A stretch of DNA of 17,617 bases, taken from positions 1 through 17,617 of the forward strand of contig JAVBKA010000104.1 in NCBI GenBank assembly GCA_031546715.1. The letters run 5' to 3'. This DNA is from JAVBKA01 sp031546715 (lineage in GTDB: Bacteria; Bacillota; Clostridia; Oscillospirales; UBA929). Of the stretch, positions 6,819 to 13,744 are shown in pieces (the stretch's first letter is position 1; each line of letters starts with the position of its first letter). The notes under the pieces are model-generated. The model worked only from the letters and a program-made list of their open reading frames with translations. It had not been told where the DNA came from and did no database searches. Both the position numbers and the translations under genes were made by a program.

Positions 6819-8321
6819 ATGAGAATAGTAGATAAAACAATTCGTGAGATACGTAGAAAAGTCTTTTATGAAGTTGCTAAACTTGCTTTTGATGGGGATT
6901 ACACCAAAGTGGGTGAGTTACCTTATCGAATTTTGCCTGGTGTGGAAGCACAGCATAGGAGCTCAATCTTTTTAGAACGTGCAATAGTCGGTGAGCGTAT
7001 TCGTTTGGCTATCGGGCTTCCCTTGAGGGCTTTTGATGCACATGCGCCTTTGGCAACAGGAATCTCTGAGAGCGCAATCGATGAAAAATTCTATGATCCG
7101 CCGCTCATTAATATCATTAAATTTGCATGCAACGCATGCCCTGATAAGTTTGTTGTATCTGATTGCTGTCAGGGATGTCTTAGCCATCCTTGCTTAGATG
7201 TGTGTCATAAAGGTGCAGTTTCAATGCGGGATGGAAAATCTGTTATTGATGAGGCGAAGTGTGTGAAATGTGGGCGTTGCAAGGAGGTTTGCCCTTACAG
7301 TGCAATTATCCATATGAAACGCCCTTGTTCTGCTGCATGCGGAGTTGATGCAATTGACAGCGATGAAAATCGCCGTGCGGTAATTGATTACGGCAAGTGT
7401 GTTGCTTGTGGAATGTGTATTGTAAGCTGCCCGTTCGGTGCTATTTCGGACAAGGGACAGATTTTTCAGTTAGCACATGCCCTAAATAAGCATGACAATG
7501 TAATCGCAATTGTTGCACCGTCATTTGTTGGACAATTCGGTGCGACGGTTACTCCCGCAAAATTTGTATTAGCCTTGAAGCAGTTAGGATTTAGTGATGT
7601 TGTCGAGGTGGCGGTGGGCGCCGATTTGTGTGCCATTGAGGAGGCAAAGGATTTCATTGCATTAGTTCCTGAAAAACAGGCATTTATGGCGACTTCATGC
7701 TGTCCATCTTGGATAATGATGGCTAAAAAGCAATTTCCGGAGTTAAGGGAGAATATATCACTTGCGTTGACACCGATGGTGCTCACTGCCCGATTGACAA
7801 AGAAGAAGTACCCTGACAGCAAAATAGTATTTGTCGGACCGTGTACAGCAAAAAAACTGGAAGCCAGCCGCAAGAGTGTGCGCAGTGATGTGGATTTCGT
7901 AATTACGTTTGAGGAACTAATGGCCATGTTTGATGCGAAAAACATATCTCTGAAAGATATCGACGGCGGTGAGGAATTAGAGGATGCAACCGCAGCAGGC
8001 AGAGGTTTTGCAGTTAGCGGAGGCGTTGCAAGCGCAGTTGTTGAGGTTATTAATAGACTAGAGCCTGATAAGCACGTCGATACCGTTACGGCTGAGGGTC
8101 TGAAAAATTGTAGAGTTCTTCTTGAAATGGCGAGCAAGGGGAAGTATGACGGCTACTTGCTGGAAGGCATGGCATGCCCGGGAGGTTGTGTTGCCGGAAC
8201 GGGAACGCTTGCTCCGTCGAAGAAAACTACGGCGATTGTTGCAAAGTATAAAAGTGAGGCAATTAAAAAGAATGCCCTTGAGTCTGAATTTGAAGCGGAG
8301 ATGGATTTCACAAAGGAATAG
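6819..8321 (+). CDS. Monomeric [FeFe] hydrogenase, group B type
   Basis: [FeFe] hydrogenases interconvert protons plus electrons and H2 at the H-cluster, usually with ferredoxin as partner. The ATG at 6819 is chosen because AGGAGAGG ends 8 bases upstream; the in-frame GTG at 6810 overlaps that site. The 500-residue protein has a Cys-rich N-terminal segment (C104, C107, C116, C117, C120, C125, C129). Two ferredoxin-type 4Fe-4S motifs follow (C148-C151-C154-C158 and C194-C197-C200-C204). The H-cluster signatures come next: L1 TSCCPSW (292-298), L2 GPCTAKKLEA (340-349), and L3 EGMACPGGCVAG (449-460). The L2 form GPCxAKK and L3 form CPGGCVAG, rather than MPCxxKxxE and CxGGC-GGGQP, are what I associate with group B enzymes. 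No HydEFG maturases or electron-transfer subunits lie nearby. It is a single-gene unit between its own promoter and terminator, convergent with the next genes. Physiological direction is unknown. Confidence 0.9.
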   Translation: MRIVDKTIREIRRKVFYEVAKLAFDGDYTKVGELPYRILPGVEAQHRSSIFLERAIVGERIRLAIGLPLRAFDAHAPLATGISESAIDEKFYDPPLINIIKFACNACPDKFVVSDCCQGCLSHPCLDVCHKGAVSMRDGKSVIDEAKCVKCGRCKEVCPYSAIIHMKRPCSAACGVDAIDSDENRRAVIDYGKCVACGMCIVSCPFGAISDKGQIFQLAHALNKHDNVIAIVAPSFVGQFGATVTPAKFVLALKQLGFSDVVEVAVGADLCAIEEAKDFIALVPEKQAFMATSCCPSWIMMAKKQFPELRENISLALTPMVLTARLTKKKYPDSKIVFVGPCTAKKLEASRKSVRSDVDFVITFEELMAMFDAKNISLKDIDGGEELEDATAAGRGFAVSGGVASAVVEVINRLEPDKHVDTVTAEGLKNCRVLLEMASKGKYDGYLLEGMACPGGCVAGTGTLAPSKKTTAIVAKYKSEAIKKNALESEFEAEMDFTKE

Positions 8322-8355
8322 TTGCTGTACCCAATGAGCTTGATTGATAGCATAA

Positions 8356-8387
8356 AAAAGCCGCCTTTAGTAGTAAGGGCGGCTTTT
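8356..8387. terminator. Bidirectional intrinsic terminator
   Basis: AAAAGCCGCCTTTA and TAAGGGCGGCTTTT (14-base arms, one G-U) enclose a four-base loop, with T runs on both strands (TTTT on +, six T on -). It sits between the convergent hydrogenase gene and the EAL-domain gene and can serve both. Confidence 0.85.
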
Positions 8388-8469
8388 AGATATTCTGAAA
8401 TTTTCAGTCCGTGCATGTCATACTGTAGGAGAAGTGATTAGTATAAAGCAACTTTTTAGGTAAAAAGTA

Positions 8470-9096
8470 TCAAATAATAGCAGGGGTGCGTATGCATAAA
8501 TCTTGCTTGTTGATGGTTTGACCGGTTTTTACGTAAAAACGTTCAAAATCTTTTGCGGGAATAGGGGCGGAGTAGTAAAATCCTTGGAGTTTGTCGCAAC
8601 CAAACTCTTTTAGGACGTTGACTTGACCGATGGTTTCAACGCCTTCGGCGACAATGACTAAGTTAAAGGCTCTTGCCAGAGCAATAATGCTTTGAACGAC
8701 TGCGCTGGAAGTTGAATTTATATGAATCTTATCAATAAAGGATTTGTCAATCTTTAGTATGTCAATGGGAAGCTCAGCTAGGCGGCTGAGGGAGGAGTAT
8801 CCTGTTCCGAAATCGTCAAGGGCAATTCGGATGCCCGCTTCTCTTAGAAGTTGAAGTCTTTGGGCAATGTTGAGAAAATCAGTTACAAATGCAGTTTCTG
8901 TAAATTCAAGGGTGATTTTTGCGGGGTCGGCGTTGTATTCACGTATTTTTTTTAGTAAATAGTATTCAAAGTTTGGGTCAAGGAATTGCTTTGGGGAGAC
9001 GTTAAATGCCAATGTAATGTCGATACCGACACGCTGCCATGCGTTCATTTGCTTTAAAAACTCGTCAATTATAAATTCGCCCAGTAGGTTTATCAT
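8470..9096 (-). CDS. EAL domain, C-terminal fragment (after the TAG)
   Basis: This 208-residue piece holds most of a cyclic di-GMP phosphodiesterase domain. Visible are NVSPKQF (metal-binding Asn), LEFTETAF (catalytic-site Glu), the loop-6 motif LDDFGTGYSSLSRL, LPIDILKIDKSFI, VAEGVET and LQGFYYSAPI. All metal and substrate motifs in this part are intact. What it lacks is the first strand with the E-x-L metal ligand, which is in the upstream fragment. The first ATG after the stop (9096) is 6 bases downstream but has no purine-rich ribosome site, so free translation is doubtful unless ribosomes reinitiate. On its own it should not be an active phosphodiesterase. Confidence 0.6.
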   Translation of the reverse strand: MINLLGEFIIDEFLKQMNAWQRVGIDITLAFNVSPKQFLDPNFEYYLLKKIREYNADPAKITLEFTETAFVTDFLNIAQRLQLLREAGIRIALDDFGTGYSSLSRLAELPIDILKIDKSFIDKIHINSTSSAVVQSIIALARAFNLVIVAEGVETIGQVNVLKEFGCDKLQGFYYSAPIPAKDFERFYVKTGQTINKQDLCIRTPAII

Positions 9097-9102
9097 ATCA
9101 TG

Positions 9103-10602
9103 CTATTCTGCCAAAGGAATGAACACATTAGGAGAGATAAAGCCTCTTGTCATGTGATTCCAGCGCAATAAAACCTCTGCGCCAGAAACCTCTGCGGTGT
9201 GGCCATTAATTATGGGCTGATAATAAAGCATCAGCTCGTTGTTCGTAATAGCTCCCTTTAAATCAAACTCAATTTGTAGTTCTTTAAAAACTTTTTCACG
9301 AAGACCGTCATTAAGAATAGCTATGCCGCCATCGTTGCAGTGTTTAGAATGCTTGAGTGCAAACTCACTTGCTTGAAGCAGTGAGCCAAGGTCGCCGTCC
9401 TCAATGGATTCATAGGCAACTCCAAAACAAAAGGAAATATATACCTGCTTGTTAGCAATATAATGCGGATGGTCAAATCGCTCCTTGATTCTTGCCGCTT
9501 CTTCCTCTAGCATCTCAATGTTTTTAGCGTCAGCGTAAATTATGAAGAACTTGTCAACAGAAGCTCTGATTATTGTTCTGTTATCAAACATAGACTTTAT
9601 TTGGTCAATTACATAGAAAATAACTTCGTTTCCAAATTTCATGCCGAAGGAATTGTTAAGATTTTTAAAGCCCTTGATATCCATAGCGATTACGCCGATA
9701 TTTTTATTTCGAGATAAATCGGTGCTTAACTCAGATTTAAGATTGTCTATTACATACTGCATGTTGTAAAGACCCGTGAAAGTGTCCTTAAAAGCAAGCT
9801 CGTTGAGGCGACTGGTGCACGCCGCAATATCAGCCCTAGTGCCTTGAACTGCTTTAATAAGTGTCCCAATTTCGGTATCATTAGGGGTAAGATTGGCTTC
9901 GCTTAAAAGATTTCCAGATGAAATATCCGACATTTCTTTGCTGATAATAACCAGCGGCTTTATTATGTATATCCGATAATATAAAATCGTGACTGTAACC
10001 ACGCTAACCAATAAGGCAAGCAGAATAATGCATACAGTGAGGCAGCGGCTGGAGCTGTTTAATGAGTCTTTAATGGAAAGCATTAGACGGGTATCTGCCA
10101 AGGATAAAAACTGACGATGAAGAGAAGCGATTTTATCAATGGCACTTTGATAGAACTCGCTGTATAATGCGGCGATTGCACTTTCGTTGTCTCCAATTGA
10201 GGCGTTAGTTATGGCGTCGCGTTCATGGGTTACTAAGTTTTCTGAAAGCGTTTGCATTAGTTCAAGTGCCATAAGCTCTTCGGTGCTTAGTTCAAACGCA
10301 CGGAGCTTTTCCATAAAATGCTGACGGTTTTTACCGATATCGATTTCGTTATTATAATTGTCAACATGGGTTTTATTGCCTGTCACGGCATAGGCTCTGG
10401 CTTCGGAGGTTAGGTACGCAGAGGTGTCACGATAGCCGTTTGCATTGAGGACAAGCTCACTGCACTCATTATAAAGACGGTTTGTTTCATCAAATGACTT
10501 TTGCCGTAAAAAGGTGAAAATCAGAAGTAATATGACCAGAAGTATGGAGGAAATGCTCAAAATAGATGAAAAGGTGGACTGTCTAACTTTGAATAGTGAC
10601 AT
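9103..10602 (-). CDS. Membrane HAMP/GGDEF protein with a truncated EAL start
   Basis: The ATG at 10602 is used because GGAGG lies about six bases upstream; a longer frame from 10689 would run through the promoter. The 499 residues are: first membrane helix (about 12-32), an extracellular helical sensor (33-185, like four-helix chemoreceptor domains), second helix (187-210), HAMP (about 212-265), and GGDEF domain (about 270-425). The EAL domain begins with MLYYQPII and GAEVLLRW, so the EAL signature reads EVL (476-478), before the TAG. The GGDEF signature itself is degenerate: R-A-S-V-D-K-F (346-352), lacking both glycines and the catalytic Glu, so cyclase activity is unlikely. A degenerate GGDEF often regulates the attached EAL domain by GTP binding. 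It has its own strong promoter. Confidence 0.75.
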   Translation of the reverse strand: MSLFKVRQSTFSSILSISSILLVILLLIFTFLRQKSFDETNRLYNECSELVLNANGYRDTSAYLTSEARAYAVTGNKTHVDNYNNEIDIGKNRQHFMEKLRAFELSTEELMALELMQTLSENLVTHERDAITNASIGDNESAIAALYSEFYQSAIDKIASLHRQFLSLADTRLMLSIKDSLNSSSRCLTVCIILLALLVSVVTVTILYYRIYIIKPLVIISKEMSDISSGNLLSEANLTPNDTEIGTLIKAVQGTRADIAACTSRLNELAFKDTFTGLYNMQYVIDNLKSELSTDLSRNKNIGVIAMDIKGFKNLNNSFGMKFGNEVIFYVIDQIKSMFDNRTIIRASVDKFFIIYADAKNIEMLEEEAARIKERFDHPHYIANKQVYISFCFGVAYESIEDGDLGSLLQASEFALKHSKHCNDGGIAILNDGLREKVFKELQIEFDLKGAITNNELMLYYQPIINGHTAEVSGAEVLLRWNHMTRGFISPNVFIPLAE

Positions 10603-10635
10603 ACTTACCTCCATGCTTTTATTTGCATAGTTATC

Positions 10636-10664
10636 AGTATACATAGGTATGGAGGAAAAGTCAA
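10636..10664 (-). promoter_or_regulatory. Sigma-A promoter for the GGDEF-EAL gene
   Basis: On the minus strand TTGACT (10664-10659), a 17-base spacer and TATACT (10641-10636) form a near-consensus promoter. The start point would be near 10629, about 27 bases before the ATG at 10602. It lies downstream of the metallopeptidase stop, so the GGDEF-EAL gene can be expressed on its own. Confidence 0.8.
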
Positions 10665-10704
10665 TCGCTGGACAATCAATATTGCACAAATATATTATTT
10701 CATG

Positions 10705-11376
10705 TTACCAAGTTTCTGTCGAAAGTAACAACTGCAAGGCTCGGAGGCTCTCACGATTAGCTTTGTAGTCAGGACAGTAGGCTTCTACCAAGCTCCAAAA
10801 TTTCGCGGAGTGGTTATGCTGACTAAGATGCGCTAGCTCGTGAATTATCACATAATCAACTACCTCGGGGGACGCCATAACAAGCAGCCAAGAAAAGCTG
10901 ATGGAGCGGTTGCTAGAGCATGAGCCCCATTGGGACCGCGCGTTATTTATTCTTATAACTGTGGGGAATAATTTCATAGCGCGGCTTAATTCAGGCACAC
11001 GAATTTCCAAATGCTTCTTCAAAGCGTCCCCATAGAGCTGTTTCACCTGAGATTTAATTCTCTGTTCGTCAAGCCTTGGGGGAAGGTGAAAGCCCAGTTC
11101 ATCAAGATAACATTTATCGGCGTGGTCAGTCATAATTGGCAGCGTTTTGCCGAAAATTCTCAAGGAAGAGTTGTAATTTATTGAAAAGTCAGCCTTTTTT
11201 GCCGTTTTATCCTTACATATGGCTGCATTTTTGTCAATCCAGCTCTGTTTTGAGGCTAAAAAGCCTTCGATTTGACGAAGCTCAGCGCGGAGAGGTGCTT
11301 TTACAAGCACCTCTCCCTCAGGCGTTATCTGGATTGCAATAGTTTTTCTGGCAGACCTTATTAATGTGTACTTCAT
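10705..11376 (-). CDS. YgjP-type (DUF45/M48-like) zinc metallopeptidase
   Basis: The 223-residue protein belongs to the YgjP-like metallopeptidase family (PF01863, formerly DUF45). Diagnostic marks are ARSQWGSCSS (146-155), the hydrophobic strand SWLLVMASPEVVDYVI, the zinc site HELAH (H179, E180, H183), and NHSAKFW with the probable third ligand H189. The C-terminal YCPDYKANRESL also fits the family. No signal peptide or membrane segment is visible, so it should be cytoplasmic. The substrate of this family is not established to my knowledge; it is often found near restriction-modification genes, but none is present here. It starts 22 bases after the stop of the glycoside hydrolase gene and probably shares its transcript. 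The ATG has no strong ribosome site, which suggests modest expression or coupling. Confidence 0.88.
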   Translation of the reverse strand: MKYTLIRSARKTIAIQITPEGEVLVKAPLRAELRQIEGFLASKQSWIDKNAAICKDKTAKKADFSINYNSSLRIFGKTLPIMTDHADKCYLDELGFHLPPRLDEQRIKSQVKQLYGDALKKHLEIRVPELSRAMKLFPTVIRINNARSQWGSCSSNRSISFSWLLVMASPEVVDYVIIHELAHLSQHNHSAKFWSLVEAYCPDYKANRESLRALQLLLSTETW

Positions 11377-11398
11377 AGCAAGTATATGTCTGAATTGT

Positions 11399-13063
11399 TT
11401 ACTTATTGGGAATTTTAGCAGAGATATTGCTGCTGACAGGGGTTAAAGCTGTTAAAACATTGTTCTCAATTTGAACGCCTGTAATACGGCAGAACAAGTA
11501 GCGGTCTACATCCTGCTCGGTAATTGTATAAGTCAAGCTACCCGAACCGTCAATAACAGTGGCGTTTGCACCCTCTGGATTGTCGCAGACAAGCCACTCA
11601 ACAGCGTTGACAAATAAGTCGTATCGTGGGTAGGTATCCCAAAAAATCTCCAGTGTATCGCCGACCTTGCTGCCACCGGTTATAATTACATTTTTGAGGT
11701 TTTCAACATCCGCGCCCTGACGAATGTTGCACTTGCCAAGTCCGTCTGAAAGTTGTGGAATCTGGCGCATTATGTCCCAAATAAAGCCAGATAGGTAGTT
11801 TTCAATCATAATCAAGCTTGCGCCCTTGTGAATGCCCACATATTCTTCGGAAACTATTCGCCCATCGCCTGTCCTCTTATAAGCTTCCTTTAAGCCGTAT
11901 TCGCCCACAAGGGCGTCTAGGCTGTATTGAGCTATTATAGCTTCGCAGGAATATTTTGGAGTAAAGGGCAGGGAAGCGATGACACCATAGGTCGAAACTG
12001 TGCCGTCATTGCTGAATTCCTTTGACGGCGGCGCACCGTAGTTCCCGACTACGCCTGTTGTGCCATAACTCTGGGCAAAGCCCCAGTCAAGGGCACTGGT
12101 ATTATATAGGGCGGCATTGTCAATTGCGTATTGACGGGCGGACAATGCGGCGTTTACTGAGTTTTGAAACCAGTCCACATCGTTTTTGTCAAGACTACCG
12201 CGCAAATCATACCACATATGTGAAAGTTGATAGGTGTGCAATGAGCCGCTTGGGCTGTAAATAACTGGTGGAGTTGAGCCATATCTCTCGGTATTTCTGG
12301 TAAAGTTATAAAAAAGCTCGCCGTCAGTTGGAAATGTGGTTGAGCCTGCGCCTAGGAAGTACAGCATGTACTGTCCAGAAGCCATGTCCCAAGCACCAGA
12401 AAAGCCGTTTACTGGGTCGTTTTCCTTGTAAAACTGCTTGGTTTCCGAATTTACAAACCATGACCATTCCACGCTATTGTAAATTGACTGCGCAATGATG
12501 TCACAGTCCCCGCCAAAAAACATGCCCGCTGCTAATACTCCGTTGATACATATAGCAGTGTCAACAGATGAAAGGGTGCTGTTTTGGGCGCGCGTGCCGT
12601 CAGAAATATTTAAGTATTGATAAAAAAAGCCGTGGGAGCTTTCGGCGTAATCTCGAAGGGTGGCGAGAGTGCCCTTTGCACGTTGCTCAGCCTCCTCATA
12701 TGTGACGTAACCGCGCTGCGCACCAACGCAAAGTGCGACTAAGCTATAACCAACAGCGGCTATGCTTGCAGTGGTTTCCGCAGACAAACGGTCAGGTATT
12801 AAGCCGTAACCCTTGCTGGACTCATCGGAGTTAGCTGTCTCCCAGAAGTATTTGAAGCTACTTTCCAATTCTTTGGTCAGATAGCCGACCGTTTCTTCGT
12901 CAGGAGCGTATCCTTGAATGGGCTTGCTGAGGCTTTCCACAATGTCAGGCGAAGGGGAAACAAGTCCGACTTGTGAACCCGAGGGTGATGGCGACGAAGA
13001 TGTGCAAGCAGACAAGGAGGCAGTCAGCAGAACAGCGAGGAGGACAGCTAAAACTTTTTTCAT
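11399..13063 (-). CDS. Lipoprotein glycoside hydrolase, GH144/glucoamylase-like, with Ig-like tail
   Basis: The ATG at 13063 (MKKVLAVLL...) is preferred over the in-frame TTG at 13069. The N terminus is a lipoprotein signal with lipobox LSAC (C20), followed by a Ser/Pro-rich linker, so the protein is anchored outside the membrane. Residues about 55-440 resemble the glucoamylase-like (alpha/alpha)6 family (PF10091), to which the GH144 endo-beta-1,2-glucanases belong. Shared features are KGYGLIPDRL, TTASIAAVGYSL, the SSVDTAI helix, YQLSHMWYDLRG, GCIAS-like ASLPFTP, and a final helix region. Residues about 450-554 look like an extracellular Ig-like repeat (GDTLEIFW...SGSLTYTITEQDVDRYLFCRITG). 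I infer hydrolysis of a beta-glucan or related glycan, but substrate is not shown by the sequence. No sugar transporter or regulator is adjacent. It is probably co-transcribed with the metallopeptidase from the promoter at 13121-13149. Confidence 0.75.
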   Translation of the reverse strand: MKKVLAVLLAVLLTASLSACTSSSPSPSGSQVGLVSPSPDIVESLSKPIQGYAPDEETVGYLTKELESSFKYFWETANSDESSKGYGLIPDRLSAETTASIAAVGYSLVALCVGAQRGYVTYEEAEQRAKGTLATLRDYAESSHGFFYQYLNISDGTRAQNSTLSSVDTAICINGVLAAGMFFGGDCDIIAQSIYNSVEWSWFVNSETKQFYKENDPVNGFSGAWDMASGQYMLYFLGAGSTTFPTDGELFYNFTRNTERYGSTPPVIYSPSGSLHTYQLSHMWYDLRGSLDKNDVDWFQNSVNAALSARQYAIDNAALYNTSALDWGFAQSYGTTGVVGNYGAPPSKEFSNDGTVSTYGVIASLPFTPKYSCEAIIAQYSLDALVGEYGLKEAYKRTGDGRIVSEEYVGIHKGASLIMIENYLSGFIWDIMRQIPQLSDGLGKCNIRQGADVENLKNVIITGGSKVGDTLEIFWDTYPRYDLFVNAVEWLVCDNPEGANATVIDGSGSLTYTITEQDVDRYLFCRITGVQIENNVLTALTPVSSNISAKIPNK

Positions 13064-13120
13064 AAACAATACCTACATTCAAAATTATCGGCGGTACATA
13101 GTCCCAAGATTCCAAAAGTG

Positions 13121-13149
13121 ATTTTAGCACATTCTTCTGAAAAAGACAA
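13121..13149 (-). promoter_or_regulatory. Extended -10 sigma-A promoter for the glycoside hydrolase operon
   Basis: On the minus strand TTGTCT (13149-13144), a 17-base spacer and TAAAAT (13126-13121) are present, with TGC directly before the -10, an extended -10 form. The leader to the ATG at 13063 would be about 50 bases. Confidence 0.7.
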
Positions 13150-13241
13150 GAAGCAGGACTCACGGACTATTGACAAATCACTTTTTGTTGGTTTCTTGGT
13201 TATACTTTTATCAAATTGAGATTATAGGTGGGATTTGTTTG

Positions 13242-13283
13242 TTAGTTGCATCTGTTTCGGCGGCTTCCAACTAAATATAGTTG
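13242..13283. promoter_or_regulatory. Overlapping inverted repeats upstream of the glycoside hydrolase promoter
   Basis: TTAGTTG (13242-13248) is complementary to CAACTAA (13268-13274), and the same CAACTA is complementary to TAGTTG (13278-13283), the last pair forming the 16-base palindrome CAACTA-AATA-TAGTTG. They lie about 95-135 bases upstream of the promoter's -35 box. They could be operator half-sites or two mutually exclusive hairpins; the function is unknown. Confidence 0.3.
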
Positions 13284-13647
13284 ACAAAGGGACTAAAAAA
13301 AGCGGGGAATCACCCTTCTTAGTTCACTTCACGACGAAGTACAAAAAGCTGAACGCATTTTGTACTTACCAGCGGATCTGGTGAATTATTGAACTCAGCA
13401 GCAAGTGAAAAATTAATGTTCAGACCATTTATAAAAATCAAATATTCCCATGCTAATCAAGAAGCATACCTTATCCCCGCACTTCCTGCGTATATTAACA
13501 GTCCTGATAAATAGTAAATACGTAACACCTATACTAATATTTGGCGTGATTTGCATGTTTTCAGTAATAAGAACCCTCTCGAACATTTTCACAGTGCTCA
13601 CAGTTATAAGCGGTAGAAGAGAACAAAAGATATATTGAGCTGAAACT

Positions 13648-13700
13648 AGCATAAGTTGTGTTGTAATGAACCAATTTGTTCCATTACGACACAACTTAGC
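13648..13700. terminator. Large hairpin downstream of the lipoprotein gene
   Basis: Arms 13653-13668 (AAGTTGTGTTGTAATG) and 13682-13697 (CATTACGACACAACTT) pair over 16 positions with one mismatch/G-U. GAAC/GTTC extends the stem inside with a bulge, and TAGC/GC extends it outside. It starts about 45 bases after the stop of the minus-strand lipoprotein gene, so it may end or protect that transcript. No T run follows on the minus strand, so a small palindromic repeat element is equally possible. Confidence 0.45.
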
Positions 13701-13744
13701 ATTTCTGTGAATTAGGCTTCGTATACACTAGAATAGCTTGCCTA

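Larger units (their letters stand above)
8470..10602 (-). pseudogene. HAMP-GGDEF-EAL membrane protein interrupted by one in-frame TAG
   Basis: Two adjacent reading pieces are one gene. They share the same frame, separated only by TAG-CAT-GAT (9105 down to 9097), and together give 710 codons that read continuously through one EAL domain. Just before the stop is GFISPNVFIPLAE and just after it MINLLGEFIIDE. Intact homologues read roughly IPLAEE-x-G-x-I-x-x-LGE, so the TAG replaces one residue, probably Glu (GAG) or Lys (AAG), by a single base change. The intact ancestor would be a two-transmembrane sensor that turns over cyclic di-GMP. The codons around the stop look undamaged, so inactivation, if real, is recent. 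Sequencing error, readthrough, or a split but working protein are the alternatives. Confidence 0.75.
13150..13744. other. About 600 bases without a convincing gene
   Basis: I see no recognisable coding sequence. The open frames here, a 62-codon one on + at 13450 and a 93-codon one on - ending at 13413, have no ribosome site and no family resemblance. The stretch does hold several inverted repeats: 13242-13283, a 10-base perfect pair AAGTACAAAA (13337-13346) with TTTTGTACTT (13358-13367), a short ACTTC/GAAGT pair just before it, and the large hairpin at 13648-13700. It may be a decayed gene or mobile element, or carry an unidentified structured RNA. Confidence 0.4.

Noticed and set aside
7466..8137. 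A 223-codon open frame on the minus strand opposite the hydrogenase gene
   Set aside because: It lies entirely within the well-identified hydrogenase, has a Ser/Thr/Ala-rich composition typical of an antisense shadow, and shows no ribosome site or family motif.
9103..9105. General reassignment of UAG as a sense codon
   Set aside because: TAG is the natural stop at the expected C terminus of the PBP2 and hydrogenase genes in this window.
13450..13638. A 62-codon hydrophobic open frame on the plus strand
   Set aside because: No ribosome site and no recognisable family; an equally long frame overlaps on the other strand, so coding is not supported.
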